Shown: one piece after another, positions 1 to 7,314 of the stretch | How positions within the stretch are numbered: position 1 is the stretch's first letter | How the letters are laid out: every line of letters begins with the position of its first letter | Source of the DNA: Lachnospiraceae bacterium | Lineage (GTDB): Bacteria > Bacillota > Clostridia > Lachnospirales > Lachnospiraceae | Assembly (NCBI GenBank): GCA_900759225.1 | Contig: CAAEUM010000056.1 | Location: forward strand, 1 to 10,636 | Length of the DNA: 10,636 nucleotides | Direction of reading: 5' to 3' | Made by a program: the position numbers and the translations under genes | The notes under the pieces: generated by a model | What the model saw: only the letters and a program-made list of their open reading frames with translations | Databases searched by the model: none | Told to the model about the DNA's origin: nothing

Positions 1-89
1 TGACAATTACATTATACAGGTAAATCCACGAAGTTACAAAGTGGAGGTCATTACATATTGTCTAAAGGTGAACTGAATACGGAAACTGA
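1..89. other. Unassigned sequence upstream of the first terminator
   Basis: No start codon with a ribosome binding site and no recognisable protein end is visible. On the + strand, one reading frame stops at 21-23 and another at 74-76; either could be the tail of an upstream gene, but the few residues match no family I know. A TATACA hexamer at 13-18 could be a -10 box, but its -35 would lie outside the window. I see no riboswitch that I recognise. In related loci the gene here would often be the transporter's binding protein, which is inference only. Confidence 0.3.
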
Positions 90-125
90 GACTGCCTGGC
101 CCCTGAGGGCAGGCAGTCTTTTTTT
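90..125 (+). terminator. Intrinsic terminator before the ABC transporter operon
   Basis: A perfect 9-bp stem (GACTGCCTG at 90-98 with CAGGCAGTC at 110-118) can be extended by a short CCC/GGG inner helix around a TGA loop, leaving a two-base bulge. Seven T residues follow at 119-125. This is a textbook Rho-independent terminator. It lies 38 bases before the start codon of the ATPase gene, leaving little room for a promoter between them. It may end an upstream gene with partial read-through into the transporter genes, or act as a leader attenuator. Confidence 0.85.
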
Positions 126-163
126 CTTATAGAGCTAATCCCATTGATCAGGAGGAAGAAAAT

Positions 164-1243
164 ATGAGTCATGGAGTGATCATTAAAAATGCAGTGAAAA
201 AATATGGAGATTTCACCGCTTTAAACGGAGTGAACCTGGAAATAAAAAAAGGTGAGTTTTTTACGCTGCTGGGCCCCTCCGGCTGCGGAAAAACAACGCT
301 TCTGCGTATGATAGCAGGCTTTAACACGGTAGACGGAGGAGAAATCTGTTTTGATGACAGAGTAATTAACAATCTTGAAGCCCACAAAAGGGATATTGGA
401 ATGGTGTTCCAGAATTATGCTATTTTCCCTCATTTGACAGTAGCGGAAAATGTAGCCTACGGCCTGAAAGCAAAAAAGATACCAAAAGACCAGATCCCGG
501 CTAAGGTTGAGGAGGCATTAAAGCTGGTACAGATTGAAAATTTAAAGGACAGGCGTCCCAATGAGCTTTCCGGCGGCCAGCAGCAGAGAGTTGCCCTTGC
601 AAGGGCATTTGTCATTGAACCGGGCGTGCTTTTGATGGATGAGCCATTGTCCAACCTGGATGCAAAGCTGAGGGTGCAGATGCGTACCGCAATTAAGAAG
701 CTGCAGCGCCGTTTAGGAATCACTACGATTTATGTAACCCACGATCAGGAAGAGGCCCTAGCAATTTCTGACCGCATTGCCGTTATGAAGGAAGGCAATA
801 TTATGCAGGTGGGGACTCCGGAGAAAATTTATAAAAAGCCGGAAAATACCTTTGTAGCCGGGTTTATCGGTGTTTCTAATTTTGTGGAATGCGAGATCGA
901 CGGCAAAAATCCTCAGGAGGCAGTTTTAAATATTAAAGGGGAATGCAGCATTACCTGCCGCCTGAAAAAAGCCTTTACAGGAAAGGGAATTATCTCTGCA
1001 AGGCCGGAGCAGCTGTTCTTTGATGAGAAAGAGGGGCTTCCGGGACGTATTGTTATGTCAACCTTCCTGGGAGATTTCATTGAATATGAGATTGAGCTGG
1101 ACAATGGACAGACCCTGCAGTTAAACGAGTATACAAAGGACGGCGGGGTACTGCGGGAAGATAACCAGAAGGTGAAGGTTAATTTTGATATTAATGCAGT
1201 GGGGGTTTATGACGCAGGTACCCAGGAGGTGATTTCATGGTAG
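164..1243 (+). CDS. ABC transporter ATP-binding protein, AfuC/FbpC class (probable phosphosugar importer)
   Basis: This is the cytoplasmic ATPase that powers the import complex with the permease encoded directly downstream. All nucleotide-binding motifs are intact in the 359 residues: Walker A GPSGCGKTT (37-45), Q-loop Gln83, signature LSGGQ (135-139), Walker B LLMDEP (156-161), D-loop SNLD (163-166) and switch His193. The C-terminal third is a TOBE-like regulatory extension, as in the CUT1/FbpC/PotA-type ATPases. The start is set by AGGAGGA at 150-156. The stop overlaps the permease start by 7 bases, indicating coupled translation. The class is usually annotated as iron(III) or spermidine/putrescine transport. 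The AfuABC branch, however, imports hexose phosphates, and the downstream phosphohexomutase and HptARS-like sensor favour that substrate here. ABC ATPase identity is certain; the substrate is inferred. Confidence 0.93.
   Translation: MSHGVIIKNAVKKYGDFTALNGVNLEIKKGEFFTLLGPSGCGKTTLLRMIAGFNTVDGGEICFDDRVINNLEAHKRDIGMVFQNYAIFPHLTVAENVAYGLKAKKIPKDQIPAKVEEALKLVQIENLKDRRPNELSGGQQQRVALARAFVIEPGVLLMDEPLSNLDAKLRVQMRTAIKKLQRRLGITTIYVTHDQEEALAISDRIAVMKEGNIMQVGTPEKIYKKPENTFVAGFIGVSNFVECEIDGKNPQEAVLNIKGECSITCRLKKAFTGKGIISARPEQLFFDEKEGLPGRIVMSTFLGDFIEYEIELDNGQTLQLNEYTKDGGVLREDNQKVKVNFDINAVGVYDAGTQEVISW
1224..1233 (+). promoter_or_regulatory. Full-length Shine-Dalgarno sequence of the permease gene
   Basis: AGGAGGTGAT matches ten consecutive bases of the 16S rRNA anti-Shine-Dalgarno complement. 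It lies inside the end of the ATPase gene, with the ATG three bases after it. Such a strong site fits the need to make permease from a start codon buried in the upstream reading frame. Confidence 0.8.
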
Positions 1244-2889
1244 GAACAAAAAAGAAGCTGGACTTCTGGTTCTGGGTCAAGGTAGGTGTAGTCGGCTTTA
1301 TGCTGATCTTCCTGATCTATCCCTTCTGCACCCTGATCACCCGGAGTTTCTTTTCCTCAAAAACAGATGGCTTCACTCTGGAAAATTATGTCAGGTTCTT
1401 TACAAAGAAATATTATTATTCGGCATTGGGGCGAAGCCTGTTTGTATCTACCGTTACAACCTGTACAACGCTGGCTGTAGGCGTTCCCATTGCCTATGTG
1501 ATGTCCCGCTATAATGTATGGGGAAAGAAGCTCTTACATATTTTCATTATTATGAGCCTTATGAGCCCGCCTTTTATCGGGGCATACAGCTGGATCATGC
1601 TCTTTGGCCGTGCCGGTTTCGTGACTCAGTTTTTTGAGCAGTTCGGCATTGAGCTTCCAAGTATTTACGGAAAAATGGGGATTATCCTGGTATTTACCTT
1701 TAAGCTCTTCCCCTATGTTTACCTGTATACCTCCGGCGCCATGGGAAGCATCGATTCAAGCCTTGAGGAGGCAGCGGAAAACCTGGGAAGCAACAAATTA
1801 AGAAGGCTCCTTACCATTACCCTTCCAGTAGTGGCTCCATCCATTGCAGCGGGAGCTATCATGGTATTTATGACAAGTCTGGCAGATTTTGGAACCCCAA
1901 TGCTCATTGGTGAGGGATATATGGTACTGCCGGTACTTGTTTATAACGAGTATATGAGTGAGATCGGCGGAAATGCACATCTGGCAAGTGCGCTGTCTGT
2001 GGTGGTGGTGGTGTGCTCCACAACGGTGCTGCTGGTACAGAAATACTTTGTCAGCCGGAAGAATTATGTTATGACAGCCATGCGCCCGCCAAAGGAAGAG
2101 GAGCTTCATGGATTTAAGCGTTTCCTGGCCACCTTTCCTGTAATGGCAGTGACCTTTGTAGGGATCATGCCCCAGATCGTAGTGCTTATCAGCAGCTTTA
2201 TTAAATGCGATTTTACAGGCTTCCAGAAGGGCTTCAGCTTGGAAAGCTATGTTACCATCTTTAACCGGCTCTGGACCAATATAAGGAACACCTTTACATT
2301 TTCTACCATTGCTATCGTATTCATTATTATACTGGGAATGCTGATTTCTTATATTATTGTGCGCCAGAAGGGACTTGCAGGCCAGCTGATGGACCTTTTG
2401 ATCATGTTCCCCTTTGTGATTCCGGGTGCAGTCCTTGGTATCAGCCTGATCGTGGCTTTCAACAAGGAACCGGTGATCCTGACAGGTACAGCGGCGATCA
2501 TGATCATTGCCTTTGTAGTGCGAAAACTGCCTTATACCATACGCTCCGGAAGTGCCTTCCTGCAGCAGATGGATCCAAGCGTAGAGGAAGCTTCGATCAG
2601 TCTGGGCGTTTCTCCTATGAAAACCTTTGTGAAGGTGACGGCACGTCTGATGGCTCCCGGCATCCTGTCCGGAGCAATTTTAAGCTGGATCACCTGTATC
2701 AATGAGCTGTCCTCCAGCGTTATGCTTTACGGAGGAAAGACAAGTACCATTTCTGTTGCTATTTATACGGAGGTTGTGCGCAACAGCTTCGGAACGGCAG
2801 CAGCTTTGGCTTCCATTCTGACGGTGAGTACGGTCATTTCCCTGCTGATCTTCTTAAAGGTAAGCAAGGGAAAGGTTTCTATTGTGTAA
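1237..2889 (+). CDS. ABC transporter permease, two fused binding-protein-dependent domains (AfuB/FbpB class)
   Basis: An integral membrane protein of 550 residues that forms the translocation channel on its own, since it carries both permease halves. About twelve hydrophobic segments are visible, beginning near residues 12-35. Each half has an EAA loop that docks the ATPase: EEAAENLG at 177-184 and EEASISLG at 450-457, each followed by a hydrophobic helix. The 273-residue spacing between the loops shows a tandem duplication of the domain. Fused permeases of this kind are typical of the Fe3+/AfuB group; most sugar CUT1 systems use two separate permeases. It overlaps the ATPase gene by 7 bases and is followed 27 bases later by the phosphohexomutase gene, so all three are probably one transcript. 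Iron transport is the default annotation; context argues for a phosphorylated carbohydrate. Confidence 0.92.
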   Translation: MVGTKKKLDFWFWVKVGVVGFMLIFLIYPFCTLITRSFFSSKTDGFTLENYVRFFTKKYYYSALGRSLFVSTVTTCTTLAVGVPIAYVMSRYNVWGKKLLHIFIIMSLMSPPFIGAYSWIMLFGRAGFVTQFFEQFGIELPSIYGKMGIILVFTFKLFPYVYLYTSGAMGSIDSSLEEAAENLGSNKLRRLLTITLPVVAPSIAAGAIMVFMTSLADFGTPMLIGEGYMVLPVLVYNEYMSEIGGNAHLASALSVVVVVCSTTVLLVQKYFVSRKNYVMTAMRPPKEEELHGFKRFLATFPVMAVTFVGIMPQIVVLISSFIKCDFTGFQKGFSLESYVTIFNRLWTNIRNTFTFSTIAIVFIIILGMLISYIIVRQKGLAGQLMDLLIMFPFVIPGAVLGISLIVAFNKEPVILTGTAAIMIIAFVVRKLPYTIRSGSAFLQQMDPSVEEASISLGVSPMKTFVKVTARLMAPGILSGAILSWITCINELSSSVMLYGGKTSTISVAIYTEVVRNSFGTAAALASILTVSTVISLLIFLKVSKGKVSIV

Positions 2890-2916
2890 GGCAAAGGGAC
2901 AAGGAGGCAAAAATAT

Positions 2917-4359
2917 ATGGTAAAATTTGGAACAGGCGGTTGGCGGGCCATTATCGGTGAAGAATTTACAAAAGAAAATATCCAGAAGCTGGCATTGGCT
3001 GTCTGTTTGAAAATGAAAGCGGAGCAGGTGGATGACCAGGGGATCGTAATAGGATATGACCGGCGCTTTTTGTCTAAGGAGGCGGTTATATGGGCCTGCC
3101 AGATGTTTGGGCAGCAGGGGATCCGGGTGAAATTTGTTAACCGCAGCTCCCCGACGCCTTTGATCATGTTTTATGTAATGAAGCATGATCTTGATTATGG
3201 CATGATGGTGACAGCCAGCCATAACCCGGCTATTTACAACGGCATCAAGGTGTTTACAAAGGGCGGGCGTGATGCGGATGAGATTCAGACAAGGGAGATT
3301 GAGGCTTATTTAGAGCAGGCAGAGGCGCTGTATACAGCGGATGATACAGAAACCGGACAGATGCCGCCGCCTTCCTATACGCAGCTTGTAAAAACAGGTA
3401 TGGTCGCAGAAATCAATCCCATGAATGAGTACCTGGACAATATTATTTCGGTTATTGATGTAGAAGCTATCCGCAGGCGTGACCTGCGCATTGCCATTGA
3501 CCCTATGTACGGCGTCAGCCTGACGGCTTTAAGCACCATTTTGGCGATTGCCAGATGTACGGTGGAAACCATCAATGCGGAGCATGACACGCTGTTTGGC
3601 GGGAAAATGCCGGCGCCTGCTGAAAACACCCTGAGGTATCTCCAGAATTATGTTCTTGACCGCTATTGCGATATAGGCATTGCTACAGACGGGGATGCGG
3701 ACCGTCTGGGCGTCATTGATGATAAGGGAAATTATCTTCATGCCAACAACATCCTGGTAATGCTGTATTATTATCTGCTGAAATATAAGGGCTGGAGGGG
3801 GCCGGCAGTGCGGAACCTTACCACGACCCATGTATTAGATAAGGTGGCAGAACGCTTTGGACAGACCTGCTATGAGGTGCCGGTAGGCTTTAAGTATATT
3901 TCTGCAAAAATGCAGGAAACGGGGGCCATTATCGGAGGGGAATCCTCAGGAGGCCTTACAGTAAAAGGCCATATTCACGGCAAGGATGGCATTTATGCCG
4001 CCTCTCTTCTGGTAGAGATGATTGCAGTTACAGGAAAGAAGCTGTCGGAAATAGCAGAGGATATCCGGCAGGAATACGGCGATATTTATATGGAAGAGAA
4101 GAGCTTCCGGTTTACGGCAGAGGAAAAGGGGCAGATCAGCCATATTCTTATGGATGAGAGAAAACTTCCGGAACTTCCCTTTGAGATCCAGAAGGTATCC
4201 TATCTGGATGGCTGTAAGGTATATTTTAAAAATGGAGGCTGGGTCAGTGCCCGGTTTTCCGGGACAGAACCCCTGCTGAGAATCTTCTGTGAGATGGAAA
4301 AACGGCAGGATGCAATAACCATATGTGAACTGTTTGAAGCTTTTCTTGGGCTCAAGTAA
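2917..4359 (+). CDS. Phosphohexomutase (phosphoglucomutase/phosphomannomutase family)
   Basis: A cytosolic alpha-D-phosphohexomutase of 480 residues, expected to interconvert hexose 1- and 6-phosphates through a phosphoserine enzyme and a bisphosphate intermediate. All four active-site loops are present: the phosphoserine loop TASHNP (99-104, catalytic Ser101), the Mg2+ loop DGDADR (258-263), the sugar-specificity loop GGESSGG (340-346) and the phosphate-binding loop RFSGTEP (446-452). The N-terminal FGTGGWR resembles the FGTDGWR of related enzymes, with Asp changed to Gly. The start follows AAGGAGG at 2901-2907. Glucose versus mannose preference cannot be read from sequence. Its place as third gene of a transporter operon, rather than with cell-wall or glycogen genes, suggests it handles the imported substrate. 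Family assignment is certain; the catabolic role is inferred. Confidence 0.93.
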   Translation: MVKFGTGGWRAIIGEEFTKENIQKLALAVCLKMKAEQVDDQGIVIGYDRRFLSKEAVIWACQMFGQQGIRVKFVNRSSPTPLIMFYVMKHDLDYGMMVTASHNPAIYNGIKVFTKGGRDADEIQTREIEAYLEQAEALYTADDTETGQMPPPSYTQLVKTGMVAEINPMNEYLDNIISVIDVEAIRRRDLRIAIDPMYGVSLTALSTILAIARCTVETINAEHDTLFGGKMPAPAENTLRYLQNYVLDRYCDIGIATDGDADRLGVIDDKGNYLHANNILVMLYYYLLKYKGWRGPAVRNLTTTHVLDKVAERFGQTCYEVPVGFKYISAKMQETGAIIGGESSGGLTVKGHIHGKDGIYAASLLVEMIAVTGKKLSEIAEDIRQEYGDIYMEEKSFRFTAEEKGQISHILMDERKLPELPFEIQKVSYLDGCKVYFKNGGWVSARFSGTEPLLRIFCEMEKRQDAITICELFEAFLGLK

Positions 4360-4366
4360 AAATAGG

Positions 4367-4412
4367 GTAACAGTTCCGAGGGCGGGGAAATGCCCCTTGG
4401 CTGAGCTGTTAC
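4367..4412. repeat. Hairpin-forming intergenic repeat, copy 1
   Basis: Arms GTAACAGTTC (4367-4376) and GAGCTGTTAC (4403-4412) pair over ten positions with one G-T wobble. A second GGGG/CCCC helix (4384-4387 with 4393-4396) lies inside. It begins 8 bases after the mutase stop codon and has no T-tract of its own. Its right arm, read in reverse complement, agrees at 12 of 14 bases with the left arm of the repeat at 8072. It may be a dispersed repeat or a transcript-stabilising 3' hairpin. Confidence 0.6.
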
Positions 4413-4417
4413 AAAAT

Positions 4418-4466
4418 AGGCTTCCTGCGCTTTGATCTTAAGGTGCAGGAAGCTTTTGTATTTTTC
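4418..4466 (+). terminator. Intrinsic terminator of the transporter-mutase operon
   Basis: Stem GCTTCCTGC (4420-4428) pairs perfectly with GCAGGAAGC (4445-4453), and A-T and G-T pairs extend it outward. The loop is 16 bases. The T-rich tail TTTTGTATTTTT (4454-4465) is interrupted but adequate. It lies 58 bases after the mutase stop and separates this operon from the sensor operon. The tail also occupies the -35 region of the next promoter. Confidence 0.8.
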
Positions 4467-4482
4467 CAATTTCTGCTATAAT
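4456..4482 (+). promoter_or_regulatory. Extended -10 promoter of the sensor operon
   Basis: A consensus TATAAT at 4477-4482 is preceded by TG at 4474-4475, giving a TGnTATAAT extended -10 element. The best -35 candidate, TTGTAT at 4456-4461, is weak and spaced at 15 bases, which an extended -10 tolerates. Transcription would start near 4489, leaving a leader of about 34 bases that ends in a G-rich ribosome binding site at 4509-4520. A sigma-A type housekeeping promoter is the natural reading. Confidence 0.65.
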
Positions 4483-4522
4483 GAGGGAAAAAGACGGAAA
4501 AATATTGTAAGGGGGCGGGGGA

Positions 4523-5608
4523 ATGTTCCAGTGTACTTTAAAAATGTTCCGGTCAGTTTTGTCAGGCCTGCTGTCAGCGGCAGTTTTTGCCGTGCCCCTG
4601 ACAGGCTGTGCAGCCGGCAGTTCTGGAGCTCTGCTGCCATGGAGAACGGCAGAGGAGGGCGGGGATACAGCTGCAGCTCAGGGATATGACCTTATTATTT
4701 GTACAGCCCAGGATGAGGTGTTTTACGGGCCGGTTGTAAAGGAATTTGAGGAGCGGACGAATTTACGGGTCATGGTACAGGTACTGGCTCCAGAGCAGCT
4801 GTTAGCCGGTGCAGATAAAGGGGAAAAGAAGGAAACAGCAGATTGGGATGTGGTATTTGGTGTGGGGGTTGATACGCTGGAGCTGTTAAAGGAGAATCTG
4901 CTGCCCTATGAAAGCCCTGAGGAGGCATCTGTGATGCCGGCATTTCGCTGCCCGGAGCATACCTGGACCGGTTTTTCTTCCCAACCCCTTGTGATCATGT
5001 ATAATACAAATGTGGTTACCTACCGGGAGCTTCCGGTGGGCTGGAAGAGCCTTCTGGAGCCCAGGTGGAAGGGACGTGTGGCGTTTGTAGACCCTAACCA
5101 GTCAGATGTGTATGCATCAGCCTTGGCTGTAGCTGCCTATGCATGTTCAGAAAAGGAGGACTATTTAAGCCGGCTGGCAGAGAACCTGAATTATAATATC
5201 CAGACTGACAGCGCCCGGGTTAATACAGGGATTGCTGCCGGAAGATATTCTGTGGGTGTTACAGTGGAGGAGTCAGCTCAGGCATTAAGGCTTGAGGGGG
5301 CAGATATAGACTATATTTATCCGGAGGAGGGAACAACCGCTCTTCTGGACGGTACTGCGATCCGAAAGGATTGTGCGCATCTGAAGGCTGCCAGGGAGTT
5401 TGTGGATTTTACAGTCAGCAAGGATGTACAGCGTATTCTTGTTTCAAATTTAAAGAGGCGCTCTGTACGCCGGGATGTGGCTCCCTGCGTGGGACTGGAT
5501 CCCATTGAGCGTCTTCCCGTGATAGAGATGGATACAGAGGCATTGTCTGAGAAAAAGAGTGATGTCTTAAAGCAGTGGAACCAGATCATGGAGGAGGCGG
5601 GGGTATGA
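4523..5608 (+). CDS. Extracellular solute-binding lipoprotein, HptA-like (candidate sugar-phosphate sensor)
   Basis: A 361-residue surface lipoprotein. The signal peptide has Lys7 and Arg10, a hydrophobic stretch (12-26) and lipobox LTGC with the acylated Cys at 29. A Gly/Ala/Ser-rich linker leads to a type 2 periplasmic-binding fold from about residue 55 to the end. The pattern is that of the Fe3+-type binding proteins: an early strand plus an EFEERTN-type helix, a WDVV strand, a MYNTN segment and a late AAREFVDF helix. I see no tandem-tyrosine motif of true iron binders such as FbpA. The gene is translationally coupled to a YesM-like kinase (ATGA overlap) and a YesN-like regulator, matching HptA-HptS-HptR, where HptA senses glucose 6-phosphate outside the cell. 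It could also serve the upstream ABC transporter. The fold is secure; the ligand is inferred. A second start at 4544 is possible but has no ribosome binding site. Confidence 0.85.
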   Translation: MFQCTLKMFRSVLSGLLSAAVFAVPLTGCAAGSSGALLPWRTAEEGGDTAAAQGYDLIICTAQDEVFYGPVVKEFEERTNLRVMVQVLAPEQLLAGADKGEKKETADWDVVFGVGVDTLELLKENLLPYESPEEASVMPAFRCPEHTWTGFSSQPLVIMYNTNVVTYRELPVGWKSLLEPRWKGRVAFVDPNQSDVYASALAVAAYACSEKEDYLSRLAENLNYNIQTDSARVNTGIAAGRYSVGVTVEESAQALRLEGADIDYIYPEEGTTALLDGTAIRKDCAHLKAAREFVDFTVSKDVQRILVSNLKRRSVRRDVAPCVGLDPIERLPVIEMDTEALSEKKSDVLKQWNQIMEEAGV

Positions 5609-7314
5609 AACGGATAGGCCTCTCTTTTAAAACAAAGGTATTTTTATCTTGCCTTATGGTAGCACTGGTTCCATTGATCTTATCCAGTGTAGTAATGATG
5701 CAGCTGTTCAGGGCTTCCCTGAACCGTCAGAGTGATGCGCAGGCCCATCAGAAGCTGGAAGCGATAACCAGCCGTTTTTTCAACCTCTGGGAAGAATGCG
5801 AGGAGGCATGCAGGGCACTGGCGGCGGATGGGTCAGCGGCCTGGAACATGGTGGATAATACAACCGTGGATATCAGGCGCGATATGTATCTTTCTCTTTA
5901 CCAGGCAGTCCAGGAGGTTTACAGCCATGCGCAGTTCAGTATTTATGATGTAGGCGGTAAACTGCGCTTTACAACGGATACAGGAGAGCGGGAGGACTTT
6001 TTGCCGGTTTACTGGGGGCTTTTAAAGAAGGCATCGGCAGCGGAAGGGATTATTTATTACTGTACGGACCCTAATCTTTCGATCACGGCACCAGATGTGC
6101 TCCTGCAGGGGGCATATCCTTTGGAAACGGCCCATGGAGTCAGGATGGGTTATGTGGTCATGGATTTTACAAGGAAGGATTTTGACAATGTGATCAGCGG
6201 TTTTCGCTCCCCGGGGGATATGGTTCTGATTCTTGATTCTCACCAAAAACCGGTGTACTGCTCAAGGCCGGAATATGGGGGGAGACAGCTTGAACAGCTG
6301 GCATCCCGGGCGATGGAGGGCTCCTGGGAGGAGGTAGACGGCTATAACCAGTCTTTATGGCAGTGGGAGCCGGAGCATGGTTTTTATGTGATCCTCTGTC
6401 AGCAGGCCCCTATCAGCGCACCGGCAATCGAGACGATGGGGACGGTTATGTTTGCCCTGTCTGTTTTAAGTTTCATTTTGTGCCTGGGAATTTCAGAGAT
6501 GCTTTCCAGGACGATCACCCAGCCGGTCCGGTGCCTTGACAAGGCCATGGAGGAATTAAAGGGAGGGGATCTAAGCGTCCGGGTTTACAGCCGAAGGCGG
6601 GATGAGTTGGGGCGGCTTGCAGAGAGCTTTAACCAGATGGCCCGGGATTTAAATACCTATCTGGAGGACAGGGTTCAGCAGCAGAAGGATTTAAATGAAA
6701 TAACACTAAAACTCTATCAGACCCAGTTGAATCCACACTTCCTTTATAACACCCTGGATACGATACGGTGGAATGGGAAAATAAACCAGATACCGGAGGT
6801 TGCAGTTCTGGCAGAAAATCTGGCAGTCATTTTGAGAAAGAGTATTTCCGGCAGGCCATTTATCCCCTTAAAGGAGGAGCTGGAAACCATTGAGAGTTAT
6901 ATCTGTATTCAGAAAATACGGTTTACAGGGCGTTTCCTTTATGAAACGGAGATACCGGGACAGATGGAGGAATGTCTGATCCCCAAAATGATCTTGCAGC
7001 CTTTGGTAGAGAATGCCATTATCCATGGACTGGACGGCAGTGAGAACGGTTATATCTGTGTTTATGGAGCCAGGGATGGAGAGGATCTGCTGATCTCGGT
7101 TACAGATGACGGCAGAGGCATGAGCCGGGAAATGCTGGACTGGATCAACAGCCCCAATCCCCAAAAAAGGGATGGCCATCTGGGGCTGTATAATGTAATT
7201 TATATTTTGAAGCTGTATTATGGAGAGAAGTATGGAATAAAGGCAAGTGCAGCAGAGGAGGGCACCACGATTACGCTGCGGCTTCCTTTCCAGAAGGAGG
7301 TGCCGGATGTATAA
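5605..7314 (+). CDS. YesM-family sensor histidine kinase, HptS-like
   Basis: A 569-residue membrane kinase. I place the start at 5605, where ATGA overlaps the lipoprotein stop behind a GGAGG-type site (5590-5603), rather than at 5575. Order: transmembrane helix 12-32; extracellular sensor region about 33-275; second helix about 278-296; HAMP linker about 297-350; short coiled segment; His_kinase domain with QLNPHFLYNTLD and phosphoacceptor His378; then the ATPase domain with N-box VENAIIHG (Asn470) and G1 box DDGRGM (501-506), ending with GHLGLYNV. This architecture is the LytS/YesM class, usually paired with AraC-type regulators in carbohydrate uptake loci. The extracellular region matches no sensor domain I can name. 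By analogy with S. aureus HptS it may read the ligand state of the neighbouring lipoprotein rather than bind ligand directly. Kinase identity is certain, the signal inferred. Confidence 0.93.
   Translation: MKRIGLSFKTKVFLSCLMVALVPLILSSVVMMQLFRASLNRQSDAQAHQKLEAITSRFFNLWEECEEACRALAADGSAAWNMVDNTTVDIRRDMYLSLYQAVQEVYSHAQFSIYDVGGKLRFTTDTGEREDFLPVYWGLLKKASAAEGIIYYCTDPNLSITAPDVLLQGAYPLETAHGVRMGYVVMDFTRKDFDNVISGFRSPGDMVLILDSHQKPVYCSRPEYGGRQLEQLASRAMEGSWEEVDGYNQSLWQWEPEHGFYVILCQQAPISAPAIETMGTVMFALSVLSFILCLGISEMLSRTITQPVRCLDKAMEELKGGDLSVRVYSRRRDELGRLAESFNQMARDLNTYLEDRVQQQKDLNEITLKLYQTQLNPHFLYNTLDTIRWNGKINQIPEVAVLAENLAVILRKSISGRPFIPLKEELETIESYICIQKIRFTGRFLYETEIPGQMEECLIPKMILQPLVENAIIHGLDGSENGYICVYGARDGEDLLISVTDDGRGMSREMLDWINSPNPQKRDGHLGLYNVIYILKLYYGEKYGIKASAAEEGTTITLRLPFQKEVPDV

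Noticed and set aside
6..56. ATTACAT repeated at 6-12 and 50-56, spaced by 44 bases, as a possible AraC-type regulator operator
   Set aside because: A 7-base match in AT-rich DNA is easily due to chance, the flanks do not match, and no mapped promoter supports it.
1..125. A riboswitch (TPP, c-di-GMP, glycine, lysine or other common class) ahead of the transporter
   Set aside because: I checked for the conserved cores of the common classes and found none; only a terminator hairpin is evident.
1999..2013. Five tandem GTG triplets in the permease gene, a possible slippage tract
   Set aside because: It encodes a valine run inside a hydrophobic segment of an intact reading frame; membrane proteins often show this, and triplet slippage would not shift the frame.
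164..2889. Annotation of the transporter as an iron(III) importer
   Set aside because: Sequence class alone allows it, but the phosphohexomutase in the same operon, the HptARS-like neighbour and the lack of a tandem-tyrosine iron motif in the nearby lipoprotein make a phosphosugar more likely. It remains open.
4432..4689. Open frame of 85 codons overlapping the start of the lipoprotein gene
   Set aside because: It begins inside the terminator, has no ribosome binding site, and runs in another frame over the signal peptide of a well-supported gene.
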